NCBI GenBank assembly: GCA_964418595.1
Contig: CAYQMF010000091.1
Span: 1 to 27,097 of the forward strand
Direction of reading: 5' to 3'
Source of the DNA: CAYQMF01 sp964418595
GTDB taxonomy: Bacteria; Planctomycetota; UBA1135; UBA2386
Length of the DNA: 27,097 nucleotides
A program made the translations under genes and the position numbers. How positions within the stretch are numbered: position 1 is the stretch's first letter; each line of letters starts with the position of its first letter. Positions 1 through 7,143 of the stretch are shown one piece after another. A model generated the notes under the pieces. It saw only the letters and a program-made list of their open reading frames with translations. It made no database searches and was not told the origin of the DNA.

Positions 1-23
1 TCGATCTCTATCCGGCCACCGCT

Positions 24-557
24 TCAGCTACCCACACGAAAGCCTGATGCGCCACCGTTCTCGTTCCACGACCCGTTCGTGCAGAACAGCGTCCCATGCG
101 GCGTGCCGCCGACCCCACCCAGGTCCATGTAGTAGTTGCGGAACATGATGGGACCGGTCGGCGCGGTGGGGTCCTGCGTCGGGTCCAGGATCGAGTAGCG
201 CGTGAAGCCAGGGATGAACCTGCCGGGCCGATAGCCGGCGTCGCCTTCCCACATCAGCACCTGCCCGCGGTACGGCGGCAGCGGGATCAGCGTGATGTGG
301 ACGCCCTGAAACTGTTTCAGCGAAGGGTTCGGCCCGGAAGAGAAGGGGTCCTGGGGGAGTGGGTTCTCACCGAAGGGGAACTGCGGACAGTTGGGGGGCA
401 AGACCTCCACGCCGTACGCCGGCTTCGTACGTGCCGTCTGGTACTGATGGTTGAACGCAATGTCCCACGACCCTGCGGAAGCCTGCGCCTTCAGTTCCCC
501 CCCCCGCAAGACCAGTGCCAGCGTCACGACGCCGGCGATTCTGCGAACGCTTGTCAT
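24..557 (-). CDS. Secreted protein resembling the N-terminus of a galactose-oxidase/kelch-like protein, possibly truncated
   Basis: Encodes 177 aa starting at the ATG at 557-555. The start is fixed by a strong Shine-Dalgarno (GGAGGAGGT, minus strand 570-562) four bases upstream. Residues 1-25 form a signal peptide (basic MTSVRR, then a hydrophobic run, cleavage near KAQA), so the product is exported. The mature part contains GQVLMWEGDAG and, near the end, GTLFCTNGSWNENGG. These loosely recall the first blade region of galactose-oxidase-like proteins, where a strand like GKVLLW precedes an FC.G....DG motif. If that is right, the protein stops just where further kelch repeats would be expected. 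All three minus-strand frames soon close towards base 1, and only 23 bases remain to the window edge, so I cannot tell a frameshifted remnant from a short intact gene. The family assignment is weak; the coding call and export are firmer. Confidence 0.6.
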   Translation of the reverse strand: MTSVRRIAGVVTLALVLRGGELKAQASAGSWDIAFNHQYQTARTKPAYGVEVLPPNCPQFPFGENPLPQDPFSSGPNPSLKQFQGVHITLIPLPPYRGQVLMWEGDAGYRPGRFIPGFTRYSILDPTQDPTAPTGPIMFRNYYMDLGGVGGTPHGTLFCTNGSWNENGGASGFRVGS

Positions 558-561
558 GGTT

Positions 562-570
562 ACCTCCTCC
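562..570 (-). promoter_or_regulatory. Strong Shine-Dalgarno for the gene at 24-557
   Basis: Minus-strand GGAGGAGGT lies four bases before the ATG at 557. It is one of only two clear Shine-Dalgarno sites seen in the window; most other genes lack one. Confidence 0.8.
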
Positions 571-685
571 TCGGTGGTTGCCGAGGGCGACGTGGAACCT
601 AGGCCGGCTCTGGGTGACCTGTCAATCCCCGACGCTCCGCATGCAGACCGCGGTGCCCGACTTCACCGACGTGCGCGACGATTGG

Positions 686-888
686 TTCTGGTTCCCTGCT
701 TCCCTCCCCTTCTGTGCTTCCCCTCATCGGCTTGGTTTCCTGGAACCAGGCGATGGCGCTGGACCTGGCGTGTCGTGCGGGACGGGCTACCGGCGCACGA
801 CACCATCGCCAAGTCACGGCGACCGCCGCTCACAAGCCAGCCAGAGAACGAGGGAAACACAGAAGGAGAGGGAAGCAGGGAACCAGAA
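686..888. repeat. Imperfect ~40 bp inverted repeat with ~124 bp centre, in a 378 bp gene-free stretch
   Basis: The stretch 558-935 has no credible gene. It holds two arms, 686-725 and 850-888, that are reverse complements at about 37 of 40 positions by eye. Both arms read TTCTGGTTCCCTGCTTCCCT at their outer ends (the right arm on the minus strand), followed by a similar pyrimidine-rich run ending in CCCTC. The centre also contains short GGTTTCC/GGAACC pairing near 734-748. The arms are purine-rich on one strand and pyrimidine-rich on the other, so the transcript could fold into a long hairpin. It could be a small MITE-like element or a palindromic intergenic repeat. No coding capacity and no obvious target duplication were seen. 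Confidence 0.65.
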
Positions 889-935
889 GCGGAACGAAGG
901 CCGAAGGCCGGCGCCAACGCTCGTCCCCCCTTCCC

Positions 936-2216
936 CTACCGGAGGATCCCCTCCGCGCCGTCGGTCGCCGCGAGCCCGCGGAGGTTGGCCGCCACGTCGA
1001 GGTGGAACCACTGCGCGTCGATGCGACTGCCGCGGAAGATCTGCGCCGACGGGACGGGCAGGCCGAGGCTCGCGCCGCCGCCGGCATTGAGCGTGAGCGG
1101 CACGCTGGTGACCACGTCGGTGTAGAGCGAGCAGCCGGGCATGTCGAGGAAGGTGAGGTCGATGGGCAGCGGCAGGTTGAGGTAGCTCGTGCGGCTCGTG
1201 CCGATCATGAGCACGGCGGGCGCCGACGGCAGGCCGCCGGACATGGCGAGCGCGAAGTTGATGTTGCCGAGGCTCGGCTCGCTGGTGTAGGCGAAGCGCG
1301 CGGCGGCGGTGCCGGTGCTCGCGCATGGCGTGCCGTGGAACAGGAGCGACGCGAGATCGACGTTGCCCCAGGCGATGTCGTTGACGCGGTTGGTGCTGCG
1401 GTAGACGGGGGCGACGCCGCCCGGCCAGGCGTGCACCTCGCTGGAGGCGTTCAGCGCGTAGATGGTGGCGCCGAGTTCACCGGTGATCGCGACGATGGGA
1501 CCGACGCCGAGGGAGGCCATCACCGCCGCGTTGCCGGTGGTCGTGTCGATCAGAAGCAGGTTGCCGTCGTCGGTGCCCGCGACCAGCGAACCGCCGACGC
1601 CCGCGAGCAGGGCGCGGATCGCCGCGTAGGTCGTGCCGAGGGTGCGCGTCTGCGCGGTGACGAGATCGGCGGCGATGATCGTGCTCGGCTGGCCGGCCGT
1701 GTACGACGCGGCGTAGGCGGAGCTGCCGTACGCGGTCACTTCGTACGTGCGCGGCAGCAGGTGCAGGGGGCTCGCGAGGTTGCCGGTGTTGGGCAGCAAC
1801 CAGAGGCCGGGCAGGCTTCCGGTCGGCACCGCGAGCAGGGTTCCCCACGCCGTGACCTCGAGGCGCGTCGCGATCGCGCCGGGTCCCTGCACCGCCACGC
1901 TCGTGACCCGCGGCACGAGCGAGCCCTGCACCTGCACGCGTTGGAAGCCCGCCGAGATCGAGGTCGACAGGCCGCCGACCGTGCTGAGGATCGTCGGGTT
2001 CTGCGCGTCGAGCCCGACGCCGGCCACGCGCGCGATCGCGCCGTTGGAGTTGGCGAGGACGCGCAGCGGCGTCACGACGCCGGTGGAGGGGTCGACGTAG
2101 CGAAGACCAGGGCTCGCGTTCGAACCGTCTTCGGCGACGAGGAGGAAACCGGTCGGAACCTGCGCGCGACTCGCGATGGCGAGAAGCGCACACACGCAGA
2201 GGGGAGCGAAGCGCAC
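936..2216 (-). CDS. Secreted protein of unknown function with propeller-like repeats and a planctomycete-type C-terminal domain
   Basis: 426 aa from a GTG at 2216-2214. I chose this start because AGGAGG (2226-2221) sits four bases upstream and the next residues form a clean signal peptide (VRFAPLCVCALLAIASRAQ). A longer open frame runs back to 2264, but that ATG lies inside the repeat element and precedes the signal peptide. Residues ~25-300 are strand-rich with recurring motifs such as DPSTGVVTPL and GTDDGNLLLIDTTTG, as in beta-propeller proteins. The last ~125 residues begin with FHGTPCAST and contain PAVLMIGTS, PLPIDLTFLDMPGCSLYT and IDAQWFHLD, a C-terminal module I associate with many secreted Planctomycetota proteins. 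Function is not recognised. A transposon-like element lies immediately upstream. Confidence 0.8.
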   Translation of the reverse strand: MRFAPLCVCALLAIASRAQVPTGFLLVAEDGSNASPGLRYVDPSTGVVTPLRVLANSNGAIARVAGVGLDAQNPTILSTVGGLSTSISAGFQRVQVQGSLVPRVTSVAVQGPGAIATRLEVTAWGTLLAVPTGSLPGLWLLPNTGNLASPLHLLPRTYEVTAYGSSAYAASYTAGQPSTIIAADLVTAQTRTLGTTYAAIRALLAGVGGSLVAGTDDGNLLLIDTTTGNAAVMASLGVGPIVAITGELGATIYALNASSEVHAWPGGVAPVYRSTNRVNDIAWGNVDLASLLFHGTPCASTGTAAARFAYTSEPSLGNINFALAMSGGLPSAPAVLMIGTSRTSYLNLPLPIDLTFLDMPGCSLYTDVVTSVPLTLNAGGGASLGLPVPSAQIFRGSRIDAQWFHLDVAANLRGLAATDGAEGILR

Positions 2217-2220
2217 GTGG

Positions 2221-2226
2221 CCTCCT
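2221..2226 (-). promoter_or_regulatory. Shine-Dalgarno AGGAGG deciding the GTG start at 2216
   Basis: Minus-strand AGGAGG is followed by CCAC and then GTG. It argues against the upstream ATG at 2264, which has no such site. A TACGAT hexamer (minus strand 2249-2244) a little further up could be the -10 element; it abuts the end of the repeat element. Confidence 0.7.
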
Positions 2227-2248
2227 GGGGGACAGGGGCCCGGATCGT

Positions 2249-2568
2249 AGCACTGCTTTGTCACGTTGCTGGCAGACGAGCTGGAAGCGCCGGAGTCCGT
2301 CCGTCGGCGTGTTCGGGCTCGGGCTTCGCCGCCGCTCCGCGCCGCTGGCGCGGAGCAGCGGCTGGCTCGGGCTCAGGCTCGTCCAGGCACGGGTTTGGGG
2401 AACGAACGAGACGGTGGCGTGGAGAGGAGACCAGCAACCCACGTCAGCAGGTCCCAACGAGCCCGAGCCTCAGCCCGAGCCCCTGCCCTGTTCGCCCTCT
2501 GCGCCTCCAGGTCGTAGCCAGTTCCGGTCGGATCTCACCGCGCCTCGAAGAAGTGACAAAGCAGTGCT
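2249..2568 (+). mobile_element. MITE-like repeat element, copy 1 (320 bp, perfect 16 bp terminal inverted repeats)
   Basis: The ends are AGCACTGCTTTGTCAC (2249-2264) and its exact reverse complement (2553-2568). A second copy lies inverted at 10027-10345; by eye the two differ at about 10 positions and one 1-nt gap, with the central ~180 bp identical. The left end is flanked by TA and the right by TG. The other copy has TA on both sides, so a TA target, as used by IS630/Tc1-mariner transposases, is likely. There is no transposase. An 83-codon arginine-rich frame runs through both copies but looks like a by-product of base composition. Internal inverted repeats (GTTGCTGG at 2265-2272 with CCAGCAAC near 2431-2438, and a GC-rich hairpin around 2334-2356) suggest a foldable transcript. 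It sits between the molybdopterin synthase gene and the GTG-start gene. Confidence 0.85.
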
Positions 2569-2588
2569 GGCACAGGTCGCCGGCCTGG

Positions 2589-3278
2589 TCAGACCTCGGC
2601 CTGGCCCGCCGGCAGATCCCCGACCCAGCGATCGCCGGCGCCGCCCGCGAGCCGCTCGCGCTTGAAGATCGGCACGGCGCTCTTGAGGCGGTCCATGACG
2701 AAGCGGCACGCGTCGAACGCCGGACCGCGGTGCGCGGCGGCCACCACGACGACCACCGACGCCTCCCCCACCGGGACTTCCCCGAGCCGATGCGCGACGC
2801 GGACGCGTCCGATCGCGAACCGCGCCACCGCCTCCTCGAAGATGCCGACCATCACCTTCGCCGCCATCTCCGGGTAAGCCTCGTACGCGAGCGAGATCAC
2901 CGCCTGGCCGTCGTGATGGTCGCGGGTCACACCCGCGAACGTGACCACCGCGCCGTCGTGATCCGAGCGGGCCTCCGCCTCGAGCGCGCGCGCGTCGAGC
3001 GGGGCGTCGCTGAGATCGAAGCGGAACAGCTCCGGCCCGGCGCCACCGCTGATCGGCGGGATGAACGCGACTTCGTCGCCGGCCGCGAGGCGTCGCTCCG
3101 CGGTCGCGTACTCACGGTTGACGGCGCAGACCATGGCGACGCGTTGCAATGCCGGCGCACGCGCGAGCAGCGCGGCCTTGAGATCCGCTACCGTGGCGCC
3201 GTCGGCAACGTCGAGTTGCAGCACCTCCTCGCCGAGCGCCTCGCGCGCGGCCGCGAAACATCGAACGGTCACCTGCAT
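2589..3278 (-). CDS. Fused molybdopterin synthase, MoaD-MoaE (MoaX-type)
   Basis: 229 aa from ATG 3278. Residues 1-80 are a MoaD ubiquitin-like small subunit: MQVTVRCFAAARE opening, ADLKAALLAR helix, and FIPPISGG at 72-79, where the GG is normally the thiocarboxylated C-terminus. Residues ~88-229 are MoaE: GAVVTFAGVTRDHHDG (109-124), YEAYPEMA, VAHRLGEVPVGE, AHRGPAFDACRFVMDRLKSAVPIFKRE with lysines 199 and 206 matching the MoaE active-site lysine region, and GDRWVGD. MoaE transfers sulfur from MoaD to precursor Z (cPMP) to make molybdopterin in the cytoplasm. Because GG is internal, the chain must be cut after residue 79 to work by the normal chemistry, as reported for Mycobacterium tuberculosis MoaX. 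No other moa or mob gene is in the window. Longer upstream reading lacks MoaD homology and was not used. Confidence 0.93.
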   Translation of the reverse strand: MQVTVRCFAAAREALGEEVLQLDVADGATVADLKAALLARAPALQRVAMVCAVNREYATAERRLAAGDEVAFIPPISGGAGPELFRFDLSDAPLDARALEAEARSDHDGAVVTFAGVTRDHHDGQAVISLAYEAYPEMAAKVMVGIFEEAVARFAIGRVRVAHRLGEVPVGEASVVVVVAAAHRGPAFDACRFVMDRLKSAVPIFKRERLAGGAGDRWVGDLPAGQAEV

Positions 3279-3371
3279 GCTCTCGTCGTACGGGAAACGG
3301 CGCGCCGAACGAAGCGTCGGCCGCGATCCGCCGAGGCGTATCGCGGCCGCGAAACGCGCTGGGCACTCGGG

Positions 3372-3400
3372 TTGCCGCGCTCGCGGCGCATCTCTACCAT
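3372..3400 (+). promoter_or_regulatory. Candidate promoter for the first lamin-tail gene
   Basis: TTGCCG (3372-3377), a 17 bp spacer, then TACCAT (3395-3400). It lies 59 bases upstream of the ATG at 3460, in the divergent gap between the molybdopterin synthase gene and the lamin-tail genes. Inference from spacing and sequence only. Confidence 0.45.
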
Positions 3401-3459
3401 CGTCGCTTTGCCGGCGCCGAGCGAGCGCTCGGATCCCCTTTCCCTCTCCTTCACGCACC

Positions 3460-5136
3460 ATGCTCACGTCCCTCCTGCTCCTCGCCCTGGCCGCTCCGCA
3501 AGGCCAGGCGAATCCACGCGTCGTCATCAACGAGTTCCAATACGACGACAATGCCGTCGACGACCGCGAGTTCATCGAGCTGTACAACCGCAGCGCGCTC
3601 CCGGTCGACATCAGCAACTGGACGATCGAGGTCGTCGACAATGGTGCGCCCTACGCAACCTTCACCGTCACCCCGGGCACCACGCTGCCGCCGGGGACGT
3701 TCTGGGTGATGGGGTCGGCGCTCGTCCTCAACGTCAACCAGATCATCGGCACGACCGCGTTCCTGTCGGACAACAACGCGACGATGGTCCTGCGCGACAC
3801 CACCAACACCGTGGAAGACTCGGTCTTCTACGAGGCCAACAAGGGCGTGTGGGGCGGCGCGATCGTCGAGGGCACCGGCCTGTGGGGCAACCACCGCTCC
3901 GGCCGTGAGGACAACCTGTTCTCGTCGTGGTCGCGCATGACCGACGGCCAGGACACCAACAGCAACGGTCGCGATTTCCTCAACACGTCGGCGACGCCGG
4001 GCACGACCAACAACCGCCTCAGCATCCTGCCGCACACCGACAACTACGACAGCTACGCCGCCGGCTTCCTCCTCCCGGAGTGGGGTGGCTCGTTCAAGGA
4101 GGTGCGCGTCACCGACCCCACCCAGCCGGCCAACTACAACCCGAACGTGATCCCGGCGTCGCCGCAGGGCGGCTTGTGCGCGATCGCCTGGGACGACCTC
4201 GGCGGCGGCAACAGCAACCAGCTCCTCACCGACGTCGGCAGCAACTTCGTCGTCGAGGCGTGGGTCTACTTCGACGCCACGCTCCTGGCGGCCGCTGAGT
4301 ACGAGGCCTGGAGCCTCGGCGCGCAGGGCACCTGCGAGTCGTTCTACAACCTGCCCGATCCGGAGCGGCGCTTCGCGTTCACCGCGAACGGCTGCACCGG
4401 CGTGAGCTGGACGTACATGCGGACGTCGACCGACACCCGCCTCTACCTCATCGACCACAACGACGGCGGCACCGACTTCCGCGTGCTGGGCCAGATCTCG
4501 ATCCAGGCCGGCGTCAACGACGGCTGGCGGCGCCTCCGCCTGCACGTGAACGGCAACTTCGCCGAGGGTCGCTTCGGCGGCACGATGGGCGCCAACGACG
4601 GCACGAGCATCGGCGGCGTGATCGACGGTGGCGTCGGCGGCGTCTACATCGGCTACCGCGAAGGCCTGGTCAACAACGGCCTCACGCGGCCCTTCACGTT
4701 CGACGACCTGCGCATCACCCAGAACGGCGCCGCGGTCAACTACTTCGGCGTCGGTGCCGCCACGACGGTCGGCATCCCGACGATCGCGCCGAACGCGTTC
4801 CCGCGCATCAACAACCCCGGCTACGCGCTCAACATCGCCAACTGCCCGGCCAACTCGCTCGGCGTGCTGGTGCTGAGCAGCGCGCGGCAACTGCCGCCGA
4901 TCCCCCTGTCGCTGTTCGGCGGCCAGCCCGGCTCGCAACTCCTGGTGGTCCCGACGATCACCGTCAACCTCGCCACCAACGCGCAGGGACAGCTCGCCGT
5001 GCCGACGCCGTTGCCGAACGTGCAGTCGATGGTCGGAACGACGCTGGTGTTCCAGTACATGGCGGTCGACCTCGGCCTCGCTTTCTCCCTGCCGCTGGGC
5101 CACACCAACGGCATGGAGTTGCTGTTCGGCAACTAG
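3460..5136 (+). CDS. Secreted lamin-tail-domain protein (first of a tandem pair)
   Basis: 558 aa from ATG 3460, chosen because it starts a signal peptide (MLTSLLLLALAAPQGQA); upstream codons in frame are arginine/alanine-rich antisense shadow. Residues ~20-135 are a lamin tail domain (LTD): VVINEFQYDDNAVDDREFIELYNRS, DISNWTIEVVDNG, LPPGTFWVMGS, MVLRDTTNTVEDSVFYE. A linker of DGQDTNSNGRDFLNTSATPGTTNN type follows, then a concanavalin/LamG-like region (~190-430) with FVVEAWVYFDA, NDGWRRLRLHV and GGVGGVYIGYRE. The last ~110 residues are a beta-sandwich module with PLSLFGGQPGSQLL and the ending GMELLFGN. LTDs in bacteria occur on secreted proteins, often with nucleases or binding modules; no catalytic motif is visible, so a surface binding or structural role is the best guess. 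There is no Shine-Dalgarno. The gene at 5209 is a diverged duplicate. Confidence 0.88.
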   Translation: MLTSLLLLALAAPQGQANPRVVINEFQYDDNAVDDREFIELYNRSALPVDISNWTIEVVDNGAPYATFTVTPGTTLPPGTFWVMGSALVLNVNQIIGTTAFLSDNNATMVLRDTTNTVEDSVFYEANKGVWGGAIVEGTGLWGNHRSGREDNLFSSWSRMTDGQDTNSNGRDFLNTSATPGTTNNRLSILPHTDNYDSYAAGFLLPEWGGSFKEVRVTDPTQPANYNPNVIPASPQGGLCAIAWDDLGGGNSNQLLTDVGSNFVVEAWVYFDATLLAAAEYEAWSLGAQGTCESFYNLPDPERRFAFTANGCTGVSWTYMRTSTDTRLYLIDHNDGGTDFRVLGQISIQAGVNDGWRRLRLHVNGNFAEGRFGGTMGANDGTSIGGVIDGGVGGVYIGYREGLVNNGLTRPFTFDDLRITQNGAAVNYFGVGAATTVGIPTIAPNAFPRINNPGYALNIANCPANSLGVLVLSSARQLPPIPLSLFGGQPGSQLLVVPTITVNLATNAQGQLAVPTPLPNVQSMVGTTLVFQYMAVDLGLAFSLPLGHTNGMELLFGN

Positions 5137-5208
5137 GCCGAAGGCGGACACGAAGTCCCGCGCCCCAGGCCTGGGCGTAGCCGTCCGGGCCCGAGCCCGC
5201 CTGCACGG

Positions 5209-6882
5209 ATGCTCCTCGCTCTCGCCATGTCCTGCGTCCTCGCCCCGCAAGGCCGGGTCGACGCGCCGCTCGTGATCAACGAGTTCGCGTACGCCGATGA
5301 CGTGAGCCCCGACGACCTCGAGTTCGTCGAGCTGTTCAACCGCAGCGCGACGCCCCTCGACATCGGCGGGTGGACGATCGCGACGACGAACGCCAATGGC
5401 CCCGGGCCGCGCTACACGATCCCCATCGGCGTCGCGCCCCTCCCGCCGCAGACGCACTTCGTCGTCGCCTCGTTGCGCGTGCCCAACGTGCGCCTGGTCG
5501 TCGGCACGATCGATCTTCTCGGCAACGGCACGCAGGCGTTGACCCTCCTCGACCACACCGGCGTCGTCGTCGACACCGTGCTGTACGAGGCCCACCGCGG
5601 GGTCTTCGACCAGACCCTCGTCGAGGGCCGCGGCCTGCTGGGCCAGGCCACCCTCGCGGAAGCGCGGCCCACGAGCTGGTCGCGCTGGCGCGACGGCAGA
5701 GACACCAACGACAATGGCTGCGACTTCCGGTTGCAGCCGTGGACGCCGGGCGCCAGCAACGACCTCGCCGCGCTCACCACGACGACCGACGACTTCGAGG
5801 GCTACAACCCGGGCGCGCCGATCGCCGGCTTCGGTGGCACGCGCGACCTGCCGCGCGCGATCGATCCAACCAGCGTGTCGCAACACAATCCGGCCGCCAT
5901 CGTCGCGTCGCCGCAGGGTGGGCGCGCCGCCACGTTCTGGTCGGCGAGCGTCCCCGGCCACCAGTGCATGCACCTCCGCGAGCCGGCGGTCGCGGCGAGC
6001 TTCGAGGCGTGGGTGTACTTCGACGCCGCCGCACCGACGGGTGCGGACGAGCAGATGTGGAGCGCGGGCTTCGGCAGCACCGGCTCGGGGTTCGCGTTCC
6101 CCGACCCCGCGCGCAACCTCGGCCACACGGAGAACGGCAACACCGGCGTGGCGTGGACCCTCGTGCACACCGCCGCTGGAGTGACGCTGTACCTGGTCGA
6201 CCACGGGCGCGGGGGCAGCGGTTTCGCCGTGCTCGGCTCGATCCCGATCCAGGCCGGCGTCAACGACGGCTGGCAGCGGCTGCGCCTGCGCTTCGACCAG
6301 GACACCGTCGAAGGCGACTTCGGCGGCACGCTCGGCGCCTGCGACGGCACGACCTTCGGCGCCCGCCGCGAGCGCTGCGGCCCGCTCGCGATGTACGTCG
6401 GCTACCGCTCCGCGTACGGAAGCCCGCAGGCGAGGCGACCGTTCACCTGCGACACGCTGACCATCGCCTTGCCGGCGGCCGCGGACGCGCAGACTCGCTA
6501 CTACGGCGAGGCGGTGCGCAACTCGGTGGCGATGCCGGTCGTCGGCACGCGCGGCTTCCCGCGCGCCGGCTGCGCGGGGTTCGAGCTGCGAGCGCGCGAG
6601 CTGCGCCCCAACGACGCGTGCCTGCTGCTGATGGGCACCGCGCGACTGGCGTTCCCCCTGCTGCCGTTCGGCGGTCATCCCGACGCGACGATCCTCGTGA
6701 ACCCCATCCTGCACCTGTCGGTGTTCGCCGACGCGGCCGGCGAGTGGCGCCTGCCGCTCGATCCGCCGGCGACCGCCACGGGGGTCAGCGTGTTCGCGCA
6801 GTTGATGGAGCTGGACCCGGCGATGGCCTTCGCGCTGCCGATCGCCCACACGCAGGGCGTCGAGCTCCTGATCGGCAACTGA
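5209..6882 (+). CDS. Secreted lamin-tail-domain protein (second of a tandem pair)
   Basis: 557 aa from ATG 5209, opening with a short signal peptide (MLLALAMSCVLAPQGRV). Architecture and length match the upstream neighbour: LTD at ~20-135 (LVINEFAYADDVSPDDLEFVELFNRS, DIGGWTIATTN, VVDTVLYEAHRG), the DGRDTNDNGCDFRLQPWTPGASND linker, a LamG-like region (FEAWVYFDAA, IQAGVNDGWQRLRLRFDQ, MYVGYRS), and a C-terminal sandwich with PLLPFGGHPDATILV and the ending GVELLIGN. Sequence similarity along the whole length shows tandem duplication followed by divergence; this copy has several extra cysteines (such as CDFR, CMHL, RCGPL, CAGFEL). The 72 bp gap between the genes includes a perfect 12 bp palindrome CCCAGGCCTGGG (5164-5175), so the pair may be co-transcribed or only partly so. 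Function unknown. Confidence 0.87.
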   Translation: MLLALAMSCVLAPQGRVDAPLVINEFAYADDVSPDDLEFVELFNRSATPLDIGGWTIATTNANGPGPRYTIPIGVAPLPPQTHFVVASLRVPNVRLVVGTIDLLGNGTQALTLLDHTGVVVDTVLYEAHRGVFDQTLVEGRGLLGQATLAEARPTSWSRWRDGRDTNDNGCDFRLQPWTPGASNDLAALTTTTDDFEGYNPGAPIAGFGGTRDLPRAIDPTSVSQHNPAAIVASPQGGRAATFWSASVPGHQCMHLREPAVAASFEAWVYFDAAAPTGADEQMWSAGFGSTGSGFAFPDPARNLGHTENGNTGVAWTLVHTAAGVTLYLVDHGRGGSGFAVLGSIPIQAGVNDGWQRLRLRFDQDTVEGDFGGTLGACDGTTFGARRERCGPLAMYVGYRSAYGSPQARRPFTCDTLTIALPAAADAQTRYYGEAVRNSVAMPVVGTRGFPRAGCAGFELRARELRPNDACLLLMGTARLAFPLLPFGGHPDATILVNPILHLSVFADAAGEWRLPLDPPATATGVSVFAQLMELDPAMAFALPIAHTQGVELLIGN

Positions 6883-6883
6883 T

Positions 6884-6944
6884 CTACTACAGCAGCGTTT
6901 CGGCGTACGCCGCGAGGATTCTCGTGCACCAGCTGCTGTAGTAG
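6884..6944. other. 61-nt hairpin cluster foldable as a three-way junction
   Basis: A perfect 13 bp outer stem (CTACTACAGCAGC 6884-6896 with its complement 6932-6944) encloses two adjacent small hairpins: CGGC-GTAC-GCCG (6901-6912) and CGAG-GATT-CTCG (6913-6924). It begins two bases after the stop of the lamin-tail gene, so it may act as terminator or 3'-end stabiliser. There is no U-tract. Confidence 0.6.
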
Positions 6945-6964
6945 TCGACACCATGAACAACAGC

Positions 6965-7025
6965 GCCTGCGGCCCGATCTGGTCGGCGCGAAGCGCCGAC
7001 TCAACCTTTGGTTGCGGCCGCAGGC
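6965..7025. other. Second 61-nt nested hairpin foldable as a three-way junction
   Basis: A 10 bp outer stem GCCTGCGGCC (6965-6974) with GGCCGCAGGC (7016-7025) encloses GTCGGCGC-GAA-GCGCCGAC (6982-7000) and CAACC-TTT-GGTTG (7002-7014). It has the same overall length and topology as the preceding structure at 6884-6944 but a different sequence. Lies between convergent genes. Confidence 0.6.
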
Positions 7026-7028
7026 TGC

Positions 7029-7069
7029 GCTGAGAGGCTGTGAAAGAGACCACGCTACAGCCTCTCAGC
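7029..7069. terminator. Hairpin with 13 bp perfect stem
   Basis: GCTGAGAGGCTGT (7029-7041) pairs with ACAGCCTCTCAGC (7057-7069) across a 15-nt loop. Positioned between the convergent lamin-tail gene and the GH3-serine hydrolase gene, it could terminate transcription from either side. No T-run, so rho-independent function is uncertain. Confidence 0.55.
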
Positions 7070-7100
7070 ATGTCCCTGGCGGCCGCCTCCGCGGCCGCGC

Positions 7101-7134
7101 CAGAGCCTGAGAGAGGGTTGTTTCTCAGGCTCTG
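7101..7134. terminator. Hairpin with 12 bp perfect stem near the end of the GH3-serine hydrolase gene
   Basis: CAGAGCCTGAGA (7101-7112) pairs with TCTCAGGCTCTG (7123-7134) around a 10-nt loop. It sits 9 bases beyond the stop of the minus-strand gene ending at 7144, the right place for its terminator. Confidence 0.6.
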
Positions 7135-7143
7135 ACGCGCCGC

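Noticed and set aside
2217..2264. Upstream ATG start (2264) for the gene at 936-2216
   Set aside because: It lies inside the terminal repeat of the element and would put 16 residues before the signal peptide. The GTG at 2216 has AGGAGG at proper spacing.
2266..2517. 83-codon arginine-rich frame conserved in both copies of the 320 bp element
   Set aside because: Conservation follows from DNA identity of the copies. The few changes include S-to-Y and P-to-L replacements, the composition is Arg/Ala low-complexity, and there is no ribosome site. It is better explained as non-coding.
3279..3641. N-terminal extension of the MoaD-MoaE protein
   Set aside because: Residues upstream of MQVTVRCFAAARE are low-complexity and overlap the divergent promoter region. 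The MoaD fold begins at ATG 3278.
6884..7025. Integron attC sites
   Set aside because: No RYYYAAC/GTTRRRY core boxes flank the hairpins and there is no integrase or cassette array. Three-way-junction RNA or stacked terminators fit better, though single-strand recombination was not excluded.
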